From assembly GCA_963693365.1 (NCBI GenBank), contig CAVNZM010000002.1, forward strand, positions 8,184,001 to 8,248,000: DNA of 64,000 nt. The letters run 5' to 3'. The stretch comes from Amoebidium appalachense (taxonomy: Eukaryota; Ichthyosporea). The notes below the pieces were generated by a model. That model saw only the letters and a program-made list of their open reading frames with translations, ran no database searches and was not told the origin of the DNA. Position 1 is the stretch's first letter; every line of letters begins with the position of its first letter. This document shows, in pieces, positions 10,985 through 29,449 of this stretch. The translations under genes and the position numbers were made by a program.

Positions 10985-12715
10985 TGTGTGTGCACACACA
11001 CGCACACCCGCCCACGGACATACACGTTCACATGTGCACACACACAAGCACACACACCAACAGGTCCATACGGGCACAGCCACATACACACATGCACTAT
11101 ACACACTGGTACGCGCGTGCACACACACACACTCACTCACTCACTCACTCACTCACTCACTCACTCATGCACATGTGCAAACCCACACACACATGCACGT
11201 GCGCACACGCACTCGCACTCGCACACAACCATGCACATGCATCCAGACAAACACACGTACAGACACAATACATTCCGCCCCCATCACATTCTACGCTCAC
11301 ATGTTTTCCCTGGTGTGGGCCAGTCTTCACTAACCCCCTTCCTACACTTCCTTAACCCGCAGAATACGATTCGAGCGGGAATGTACGTTCGTTTCAGCAA
11401 ACAACGAACAAACACACGACACCGTGAGCCTATTGGTTAGCGGAAAACAATTCACCACCACCCGAAAAACACTGTGTGCATTTCCAGACTCCATGCTAGC
11501 CGCAATGTTCAGTGGGAGGCACCAACTCAACACCGATAAGGAGGGGCGGGTGGTGCTAGATCGCGATCCCAAGAAATTCAAGTTTGTGCTCGATTATTGT
11601 AAGCGCAGCCAGGAGGGTTTACCCCCGTGGTTTCCAAACAATGAGACGGAAAGGGTCGGTCTGAGGGAGGAATTTGATTTTTTTTGCCTTCCGTGGCCCC
11701 ACGACACGAAATGGCTGGTGGATGGATTATTGGCACAGAGCGAACAAAAACCCACGTTTGTCGCTGGGGCGGTAGGGGTGACATGTGTTGACGCGAATGA
11801 ATTTTTCGTGGTGACGGGCGGGACGGATAGACTTGTGCGCGTTTTTGATGCGGAGAAAGTTACGCAAATGCATGTTTTGTCGGGGCACACAAACCATGTT
11901 TTTTGCGTGGCGCTGTGTGAGAATCGCGCGGTAAGCGGATCGCGAGATCGCACGGTGCGTATGTGGGATGTATTGGAGGGGAAACCTTTGACGCAAATTT
12001 CATACGACCCCCCCGTGTGGGCGTTGGGGTTCAGTGGGTCTATGGTGGTGTGCGGGACGCGGAACAGTCCGCAACTTTCCGTATGGGAATACACGTGCAC
12101 GCTTACGGAACAGGGGGAGAGTTATGTCGCGCGAGAGCTGCCGCCATTTGGAGATGTTGACACACCGTCCGGACGGTTGAGCGTGCGGGATAGCGCCATC
12201 GCGATCCAAACCCTGTATGATAAAATGGTGAGAGTGTGTGATTTGGGAGAGAAGAGACAAACGTGGGTATACACAGGGCACACAAAACGGATGGACAAAC
12301 TGTTTCTGACACAGTACAGCGTGGTCGGGGCGTCAAAAACGGTTGATTCGTGGGTGGAGGCTACGGTATGGGATCGGTTGTCGGGGGCGATTGTGCAAAG
12401 GCGGAACGTGCACACGCCTGTCAACCCTTTGTCGGTGAGCGAGCACGTGTTGTTCTAGAGCACGTGTTGTTCTACACTGATTTGTCCAACAGGCTTGTGC
12501 TGTTGGATGTCGATAAGGGATTGGCGGTTAACCTGTCGTGGGTGGCGAAGTTTTCAAACAGTTCGCACGGGTTGGCTTTTAACAGTAAAAGTTTGATTAC
12601 TGTTATGGCGGATAAGACACTGTTGATTTGGAAGGGGAATCAGTGGAGCAGGAGGAGGCATGGAAAGAGCGAGAAGGTGATTATGAGTGCAGGGGTGTTG
12701 CATACCCGACCGTGA
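8741..12715 (+). CDS. coiled-coil + BTB/T1 (KCTD-type) + WD40 protein, frame broken
   Basis: Two exons, 8741-8929 and 11363-12715, with phase-2 intron 8930-11362 (AG|GTGGGT to CCCGCAG|A). The N-terminus is a charged coiled coil (ANKEREELRRERETLENDR). Then comes a potassium-channel T1-type BTB domain (VSLLVSGKQFTTTRKTL, then SMLAAMFSGRH, DRDPKKFKFVLDYC). A WD40 propeller follows, with recognisable blades such as GHTNHVFCVALCENRAVSGS followed by RDRTVRMWD. The arrangement recalls KCTD3/SHKBP1-type adaptors of cullin-3 ligases. Two lesions: a +1 frame change in exon 1 near 8800-8840 (one extra base, or a 31-nt GT-AG stretch), and a 17-bp tandem duplication at 12441-12474 that creates a TAG at 12456. 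Beyond it the propeller continues in another frame to TGA at 12713. Without the duplication the product would be about 500 residues. Confidence 0.75.
8930..11362 (+). other. intron 1 of the BTB-WD40 gene, packed with simple repeats
   Basis: Contains T20G15 (9068-9102), poly-G (9147-9162), CA/GT-rich DNA (9217-9350), poly-C tracts (9420-9450, 9663-9722), a C-run then A-run junction (9855-9885), poly-G (9958-10000), a 27-bp tandem duplication at 10091-10144, AT-rich DNA at 10380-10760, (CA)n 10933-10980 and (ACTC)n 11131-11166. No exon is evident. Confidence 0.7.
9483..9572 (+). mobile_element. poly-C-tailed SINE-like element, 3' part
   Basis: Carries the family 3' end: TTTGCACTCTGCATTGTGTT, TGTACTTCGTACTCTATAAC, then ACATTCTACCCCCCC. 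It is in sense orientation inside the BTB-WD40 intron and lacks the tRNA-like head. Confidence 0.7.
12441..12474. repeat. 17-bp perfect tandem duplication inside coding sequence
   Basis: GAGCACGTGTTGTTCTA occurs at 12441-12457 and again at 12458-12474. Because 17 is not a multiple of three, the second copy shifts the WD40 reading frame and places a stop at 12456-12458. Confidence 0.95.
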
Positions 12716-13361
12716 AAGAGTTAAATGACTGATGTTAGGGTGATTATGAGTGCAGAAGTGCGGCAAACTTTAATGGCTGGTATTGTATGGTTTGGTGTTG
12801 ACGAAGGGATCGAATGGCATGCTTAAAGTTGTAGACTAGATGTATTTAAAACCCACGAATGATGGTTGGTTATACTATTGGTTTATTTTTCTCTTTATTT
12901 GTATAGAATGTATACTATGAAGCTCCTGCTGCATGAATATAACCCAAATTCTTGTATATTTAGGTGACGCTGACATGAATACATACTAGTGAAATTGTAC
13001 TGCACGCAGGCTTTGTGACAAATAGACCCCCCCCCCCCCCCCCCCTCCCCCCCTCCACCCACATGTGTTACACGCAGATGCATGCACACACAAGTACCCA
13101 TACGAGCACAGACACTCACGCGTGCACATGCACACAGCCACGAGTAGACATGTGTGCCCACAGGTTTGACGAAAAACACAACCTCGGCACCCACCACCAC
13201 GCCCGTGGTTCACATCAGACTCAAAATGCCGCATTGTAATGAGTGGTAGAGGTCGCAGTCAACCATTCAATGATGTCACCTCCCCTTCCCCCCCGTTCCC
13301 ACCGGCTAAAAAAACACAAACACGTGCACGCACACACACACGCAAACACAAACGCGCGCGA

Positions 13362-13409
<48 letters not shown>

Positions 13410-14533
13410 ACCTTTCCTCCCCAGGTCTGCGCCAGAGAGTAAGTTGACTCACACCTTCCACGACTAGTTTTATGAGCCATGTGTGTGTGTGTGTTTGTGT
13501 GCGTGCGTGCGCGCGTCTGTGTGTAGTATGTGTGTGCGCGCGCGTTTGATAAACTCTGTGTTGCGTGTCTTTGTGTGAGTGTCATAATATGTAGATACGG
13601 TGTGTGTGTGTGTTTGTGTGTGTGAGTGTGTGTGTGTGGCACCATATCACTGGAGGGTGTTATTTGTGCAACCATAGATTAGGGCTTTCCCAATTTGGTG
13701 CCACCACCACCACCACTGCTGTGCGTTTAAGGCAGGTTTGTATGTTTCCATATTTATTTTAACGTTTTGTCGTCACAGAGGCATGTATGTACGACATGCT
13801 TTGCTGTGCTTACATTCATAACACACACGTTAATGTACATTTACGAGTGTGCTAGACCTTGCCCTGTGTGTGTGTGTGTGTGCGTGTGTGTGTGTGTGTG
13901 TGTGTGCATGGCAAGCTGAAACATAACCGCCGGGTCCAACACTCGATGATCAACTCGAATGATATTTTGAGATTTATGAATTTCCCGTATAATTCGGGTA
14001 TTATTTGATTCTTCGGACAGACATGGCTGTGGCGGGCGCAGGTAAAACGGAGTGAAATATGCAGCAATGGTTAAGGATTTAATCTGTGTATACTTTTCGG
14101 ACAGACATGGCTGTGGCGGGCGCAGGTAAAACGGAGTGAAATATGCAGCAATGGTTAAGGATTTAATCTGTGTATACTTACAAATAGTTTGGAAGATTGT
14201 AACCAAAATATCACACGGTTTGATCTATACATCAAAAAAAAAAAAAACCATCGTGGTGGTGGTTGGGGCAGAGGGAGGTAGAATTGGGCTGGAAGAGTTA
14301 TTTCTTTTTTTGAGAGTCATACAGGACGGTTGGAATGTAGAGCGGCAGGAGGGTCATGGTGGGGTCTCGCCTCAGCACCAGTCCACGGCAGTACATCACT
14401 GTGTGTGTGTGTGTGTGTGCGTGTGCGTGTGCGAGCGTGCATGGGTGCGTGTGTGCGTGCGTGCATGCATGCGTGTGTGTGCGCGTGCGTTCGTGCGTGT
14501 TTTCGCATAGGGGGGATGGGGGGGGGATCCTAA
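12716..14533. other. intergenic, convergent with the ceramidase gene; CA/GT arrays
   Basis: Holds a poly-C tract (13027-13055), (CA)n 13366-13405, mixed GT/CA DNA to 13660, GT-rich 13866-13910 and GT-rich 14399-14500. GTGATTATGAGTGCAG recurs near 12674 and 12740. No gene seen. Confidence 0.6.
14012..14179. repeat. 84-bp perfect tandem duplication
   Basis: Copies at 14012-14095 and 14096-14179 each start TTCGGACAGACATGGCTGTG. They lie just beyond the 3' end of the ceramidase gene. Confidence 0.9.
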
Positions 14534-23019
<8,486 letters not shown>

Positions 23020-24604
23020 CTTTCACCCCGGAGAGCTGAAAAACTCGCATACAAGCGCGGGCTACGGTTCATGCACACTGAAGGAAAAGAAAAGGATCTC
23101 TTTTCCGAACGTCAACGTGGAATGTGGGTAGGCAGGGGATTGAAAAGCAGGTAACTTTCCACCCAAAGGCAAATCTCATCACACGCTGACGCTTGTACAG
23201 GTTAAATTTCTGAAACAAGAAACTGTACACCGTGACGACGAGTCGACACGTTATCTTAAGCCGATGTATTACGTACAATTAACACGAGCAGTACACGTCA
23301 GCTACGCCGAGCCGCACCTGTGCACAATCCGAAAGAGGCTGGGCAGACACAGCGCGCGTGTGTGTGCTTGCGTCATACTCCCGTGCGGTTAAAATCCACG
23401 TGTACGCTCGCATTTACACGTGTAGAAGCACTGACGCCTATCAGAACTCCACCCGTGGCTTAGGGAAAGGTGCGATTTCTTTTTTCGTTTTTTTTCCTGT
23501 GTGAAGTTAGGTGGCGGCGTCTCCCGGGCGAACGGACGTGGCACGGTTACGTAATCATGTGTGGAGAACGTCCGCCAATCAGAAACAGAATAAGTATTAG
23601 CCAATGAAATGGAAGTGGATTCGAATTCGAAAAAAATGTGTTTACCATCTGTTTTACATCTTACATCTATGGCAATCTACTCAGCTCTTTACAAAATATG
23701 ATAATCAGGTTAACTTAGCAAGGCGTTCTCTATTGCTTATATTAGTAGCGCATATATATCCCGTCTCGCCTTGCTGTTTGCCTGTGCTGTGTTTATTCCC
23801 AGCCGGCTTTTTCTTTGACTAGGCGGCGCCGGAATGCGCTAAGAACACTGCATGGTCTATAGCCAATAGTAATCCTCTACAGATTACAGATTTGCCCGGC
23901 TCTACGTACAGGGCGGAAACTTCCATAGGTAGATTATAAACCGGTTTTGCAAGACAGCCCCATGCATATTGTCGCACAAGATAAAAATGCCGCAAGAAAA
24001 AAAACAACATCTGTTTTGGATATCTGCGTCATTTTCTACTACATGTTAGGTCTTGTAAGTTGTCACACCGATTATCACCTTCCAAATCTAAGGAATTCGA
24101 ACAACAACACATGATGTGCATAGGCTTACCTACCTCCTTTTTACACGTACGAAGGGAAGGGTTACAAAAATGGGCCTGACACCACATATAGACATTATTC
24201 CTGTTTATGTCGTGCTTGGCCTTTTCCGAGTATGTTTTATTAGTACCGTGCTGGCGGCCCGTGACAGTGGGTACAACAATAGCTTTATTTGGGTTCCATA
24301 AGCAGTCGATGATTGGCCAACTTATAATAGGCTGAGCCTTGTGCTCAGCCTCTTATCTCCCATTTCTTCATTGGCGAAGCATCACGTGTCGTGATCACCA
24401 TGCTGATGCTATATACCCAGGCTCCAGTAAGTCCAGTTCAACTTTCGTCATTTGCACACAGTCCACTTGAAGCTGACACAGTGTGATGAAGTGAAACAAG
24501 ACCCCAACAATACAAGAGCTTCACTATTTATAACCATTGGGAATTACCCAACATTTATTTTTTCATCTGGCATACGTACAACTACATCTTGGTGGAAATC
24601 GAGG
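23020..24604. other. intergenic region upstream of the ceramidase gene
   Basis: Non-repetitive DNA of about 45% GC with CCAAT-like words (GCCAATCAGAAAC near 23574, AGCCAATGAAAT near 23600) and a plus-strand TATA-like GCTATATACCC near 24409. Likely holds promoters. No gene is supported. Confidence 0.4.
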
Positions 24605-24925
24605 TCATAAAAGGCAAACAAACTGAAAGAAAGTTTCCTCACAACCATCCAGCCACACAACCAGAGTACCAAACAATACATGTTTAGTTGGTCTTTCGTA
24701 TGCCAATTTGAGTGCAAAGATGTTGGAAACGGCGGACAGTGTGGCGTCCATGCCTCCCCCAATGGCACCAGAAAATGTCATTGTGACTGCAAGGAAAAGA
24801 CACAGTATATCTAAGGAAGTCCCGAGCCCGCCCAAAACAGACGCCCACCACAAACCCCAGCGGAGGGAGATCGGATTTTCAAAGTCGCCTGGGGCCTCCT
24901 TCGGTGCCTGCTTATGTCGTATCAA
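24605..24925 (-). CDS. possible exon of a small integral membrane protein
   Basis: An open minus-strand stretch of about 105 codons encodes hydrophobic segments (WGLWWASVLGGLGTSLDILC, then LFLAVTMTFSGAIGGGM) and a soluble end. No clear ATG opens it; an ATAAGCAG acceptor-like site precedes APKEAPGDFENP. Inside it CTTTTCCTTGCAG looks like a further acceptor before an ATG (MTFSGAIGGG). A GT...TTTCTTTCAG stretch near the 3' end could be a short intron, after which the frame still stops at 24605. I do not recognise a family. Confidence 0.3.
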   Translation of the reverse strand: MIRHKQAPKEAPGDFENPISLRWGLWWASVLGGLGTSLDILCLFLAVTMTFSGAIGGGMDATLSAVSNIFALKLAYERPTKHVLFGTLVVWLDGCEETFFQFVCLL

Positions 24926-25252
24926 CAGGGGAGTTTACATAACTTTCATTGTAAGGTATTATCCCCATACATATCAATATTGGCTTCTGAAAACTCTGCC
25001 ACAAAAATCCCGTATCACACACCAAGGGCCATTGTGACCAAGTCATACTAATAGTTCCGTGGCGCGCTGTGCCCGCAGATACAAAATGCTTTGCAAGTGA
25101 ACCGGACAATGCATTAGAACACAAAATTTATGCACGTAATGTGTAATCTACGAAGCTGGGGTTGATCAGAAGAGGAATGGTGTGGGGCTGCACAAAGCCT
25201 TGGGCTAATCGACCGTGTGGGTGGGTGTTGTAGTGCACGTGGGTGGCCGGGG

Positions 25253-25254
<2 letters not shown>

Positions 25255-25291
<37 letters not shown>
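25255..25291. repeat. poly-G tract of 37
   Basis: Uninterrupted G-run upstream of the PDZ exon. Confidence 0.95.
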
Positions 25292-25296
<5 letters not shown>

Positions 25297-25482
25297 GTGC
25301 GAAGTGGGATGGAATGGATTTTTGGGGAATTGAAGTTGATTGGTCCCTCTCTACTCTTATTCCAAGCTTCCGTCCCTTTGCATTTGGCGTGCACAGCATT
25401 AGCCTTTCTTGTATGTGGTCGGTCTCAATGAATCGTTTCTTTGTATCGCCTAAAGACTGACCCGTTTTCTCTCTCACCACAG

Positions 25483-26050
25483 GGGGTCTATTGCCTGGTC
25501 CTTGGGTCTTCAGGCAGGGGACCGTATCGATGCCATAGACGACATTTTCGTCTACGAAGGAAACGTCTCTGCCTCCGAAGTTCTCGTTCTCCTACGGACA
25601 GGCTCGACCATGCGAATAACCGTGTGCGAACTACCACTTGCAACAGCGTACGTTTTGCGTAAAAATTACGGCATGGCTGACCTTGGGCTAGTCTACCACA
25701 ATAGGCAAATCGTCGACTTTAACCCTAAATCGGCAATGGCAGCAGCTGGGGTATCGCGTGGGGAGAGTGTTGTTGCTGTGGATGATTTTACAACGCTGGG
25801 AAAAACGGACCAGGAAATAAGAATGATTATCGAGTCAAATTTGAACTCTAGGGGGAGGGTCGCGCTCCTGTGTATGCCCCCGAGGTTTGTGGCTGAATTG
25901 GGGGTGCAATGGGACAGATACCATCCCATATATCACACGTCCACTTTTTGCACGGATGAGGTGGTGATGAGAGTGGGGGGGGATTATGAAAGTTTGTCTG
26001 ATATGCGCGTGTTGAATAGGCTGGCGGGTACAGGGATTTCGAGCGAATAG
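25483..26050 (+). CDS. tandem PDZ protein (syntenin-like), 3'-terminal exon
   Basis: The exon begins after TCTCTCACCACAG (phase 2) and ends at TAG 26048-26050. It starts mid-domain with SIAWSLGLQAGDRIDAIDD, the second half of a PDZ fold. A second PDZ follows: GLVYHNRQIVDFNPKSAMAA (beta-2/beta-3), AGVSRGESVVAVDDFTTLGK, TDQEIRMIIESNL, then VALLCMPPRF. The organisation resembles the adjacent PDZ pair of syntenins, including a hydrophobic strand ending in a Met-Pro turn and a C-terminal tail. The exon encoding the carboxylate-binding loop of PDZ1 and the start codon were not found upstream within 2 kb. The gene may have distant 5' exons or be truncated. AATAAA-type signals occur near 26316 and 26400. 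Confidence 0.65.
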
Positions 26051-26460
26051 TGCGATGCAAAGAAGACATTTTTGGAGGTGGTGTATAGTTAATACTTCTG
26101 CGTGCATGTGCTTGCGATTATGTATAGGAATTAAGAGGGCATAAATTGCCCTTGTAGCACAATGTCATGATGGCGTGCATGGTTTGTCGTATGAAGAGTT
26201 TTACCGAAGACAAATAGAAATATGGAATGTTGGTAATGCCCGGTATTTGATTTTACGTACTGCTTTTATCTGTACAGTTACTGTTGGAGTTCAAATATCC
26301 GTTCTGAATGATTACAATAAATACAGGAATACTAAAAATATGCCTTGGAATTTGTGCATACTCAACTTGAAATTTGTGCATACTCAACCGTGATGGGATG
26401 AATAAATTGAGTCAAATATTGAATTGCGCTGTGGCGATGAGCCCCCCCCTCCCCCCCCCC

Positions 26461-26524
26461 TTGTGTACTTCGTACTTTTTGACGCATTCAAACCCCCCCC
26501 CCCCCCCCAAAAAAAAAAAAAAAA
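26461..26524 (+). mobile_element. poly-C-tailed SINE end followed by poly-A
   Basis: TTGTGTACTTCGTACTTTTT, GACGCATTCAAA, then C16 (26493-26508) and A16 (26509-26524). The C-to-A compound tail directly follows the element body. Confidence 0.65.
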
Positions 26525-27259
26525 TCGAATTGAGACTCTAAAACAAAACAAAAAATAATACAATTATGGTCAAATGGGGGCGGAGAGGAGGGGAAGGGCT
26601 TGATGTTTCCAAAGTAGACGGCAAAAAAAATAAACGTTTCATACACAAGTTGAGCAGCAATGCTACCAACTACCGTGTGCACCGTAGGCGTATGACTACA
26701 AAGGTTCTGCACCGGTAAATTATAAAAGCACCGTGATAGTGCATGCCTGTGCTTTGTCCTGTTCTTACACCCTGGCCTGCCCATCCCTTATTGATTAAAC
26801 CTCCCTCCCCCCCCCCCCCCCCCCCCCCTTCCCTGCCCCCCCTGGCCCGCCATCCCCTCTCCCCTTGCCTTCAACCCCCTCCTCTTCCAACCCCAAGCAC
26901 CCCCTCCCCCTCCCCCCTCCCCCCCACCCCACCACTGACACCACCATCGGTACCAGCACCTTCCATGTACCCACCCACGGACCCACCCCAACCTTCAGTC
27001 ATGTTAATCCCTCACCTAATTAGCCCATTTTAGACAAAGCGACTAAATTGCAACGAGTCGGGTCAGTGGATTGCTGTATTCTAGGACCCCACACAGTAGT
27101 AGGCGGGACTCATGCATCGCTAAAACATTCCACTCCATGGCTCATTTTAAAGGTGTGTAGAAGCCTTTTGGGCACAGGTTGCCGTGCGTGTGTCCATGCA
27201 TGTGCTACGGTCGGTGCGGGTGAGTCTGCACATGCGCCTAAATTGCTTAGGTGCACTCA

Positions 27260-27349
<90 letters not shown>

Positions 27350-28191
27350 ATACGTGTGTAGTGAGTCTCTGTGTAGAGGTGGCACTGCTTCAATGCTGCA
27401 AAATCTGGGAATTTGTGCCAGTGTATGACTACTACTTTCGGCACTACCTGCATGCAGGCACATTCTCATTCCATTGTTGGTTGCGTGAGCGGAAGAGGTT
27501 ATCCGTGGGGTTGCTCCTGCGCATATGTGCACATGTGTAGGTGCCCTGCAAAATCAATCTGGACAGCTTTCCATAACCTGTAGGCTTCCGTGTGATTTGA
27601 GATACAGCAAGCTTTACAGTCTGCAACACTATGGGTGGTTTGTGTTAAACAAAAAGGGAACAAAACACGATTGAGTCCAGAGAGGTGGGAGGGAGCGGTG
27701 GGAGGGGGAGAAGCTAGGGGAGGGTAGGGGGAGGGGGGCCCAAGGTGGGAGGGGGGGAAGGGGGGAGGTAGGGGGGGGTTGGACAGGAGGCCGGGGAGGG
27801 AGGGAGGGCGGGGGGCGGGGGGCGGTTGGCAATCGGAATTGGAATAAGGGTTTCTGGCAACAGAAATGAATTCGGAGGGGAGTTGAGAAGGTGTGTGCTT
27901 GTGTGTGGAAGCGGGTATGAGAAATGAACATACGACTGTCTAACTGATGTTGAGTTCCCGCATCCAGCTGACAGTGTATTCCAACCCACACTTTGCAGTG
28001 CCTTCTTCCTCGTCCCTTGAAGCTCTTATACGTATCTATGTATCTCTCTAAATGCCGGTGGTAGCATCCACTTCGTTTTGTTTTTTTTTGTTTTTTTTTT
28101 TTTTTTTTTTTTTTTTTTGTGTGGGGGGGGGGGGGGGGGGGGTGGGATGGGGGGGGGGGCCGGGGGGGTGGTGGGGGGAGGGGGGGGGGGG

Positions 28192-28225
<34 letters not shown>

Positions 28226-28357
28226 TTGTTAAAGAAAGACGAGCCTCAAGAGAGACACAGTGGGCGTGACACGTACGTGGGCCCAGGCGTAGCGGTGGGG
28301 GGTAGGGATGGGCGTGGTGGTTGGGGGAGAAGGGCGGGGGGCGCGCAAGGGGGGGGA

Positions 28358-28395
<38 letters not shown>

Positions 28396-29073
28396 GGGGG
28401 AGAAGGAGGAGGAAGGGGGGAGGGGGGGAGAGGAAGAGGGGGGGGGGGGGGGGGGAAGGGGGGAAGGGGGAGGGGGGAGGGGAGAAGAAAAAGTGAGGGA
28501 GAGAAAAGAGATACAAAACGTGACGTGAAAACTTTGAACTTGCATATACTATCATCTGTGGCTGAGGTACAAATTGAAAAGGGAAAGTAAAAGGGAATCC
28601 AAATTACATGGGCACGTGTTTTACGTGTAGTATCGGCACCCATGGTCACGGGTTTGTTTTGGGTAGCCTCAAAGTTCTTTAGAAAAATTTTCAAGTTTCA
28701 TGTAAGATCCAGATTTGCAGAGCCTCGCGACTTAGTGACCCTCTGTATTGATGGGTTCCACGCTTAGCATTCCAAAGAGCAAAAGCTTTAAAACATAATA
28801 CTAATCAAACCCTCATCCAGTAAGGGATTCAAATTCTAGCTTCAAGGCATTGCTATATCATATCAATATTCTAAAATAGCTACAGGCGTATGCTCATCGT
28901 GATGCCCAGATAGTTACATATCACGCACTGAGTCCCGAGATACTCACAAAATGGATTTAGACACGAGTTGGTTATACCAAAATACCATCATATAGCTAAG
29001 TTAGCACTGGCCTCCAGACCGTTGAAAGAGTTTCTATAACATGTAACCTGGCAGTGCCGTGTGAGTGCACGTT

Positions 29074-29150
<77 letters not shown>

Positions 29151-29449
29151 ACGCGAGCGTGTTTTTCTCCGTGTGCGGGGGTGCGCGCTGGGTCACATGA
29201 TGGGTCCTAATGTGTGTGTGTGTTGCATGTGTTTGTGTGCGTGTGTGCATATGTGCATGCCCGTGAGTCTTGTATGGTGGTAGTTGGGGATGTTTGGGCC
29301 GGGGAGGGGAGGGGAGAGGGGGGGGGGGGGGGGGGGGGGGGGGGAGGGGGAAGAGACGAACGGGAAAACCGGTAATCTAAGAGCGGGCGGCCAATGGCAT
29401 CAACAAGGAAAGAACATGCCATGATGTAACAAAAGAATGCACATTGCAC
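26525..29449. other. intergenic region, convergent genes, simple repeats
   Basis: Contains poly-C (26806-26828), (GT)n 27262-27344, purine-rich DNA 27660-27850, T-run then G-run 28081-28150, long poly-G blocks to 28460, unique AT-richer DNA 28520-29040, (GT)n 29081-29149 and poly-G 29318-29344. No supported gene. Confidence 0.6.
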
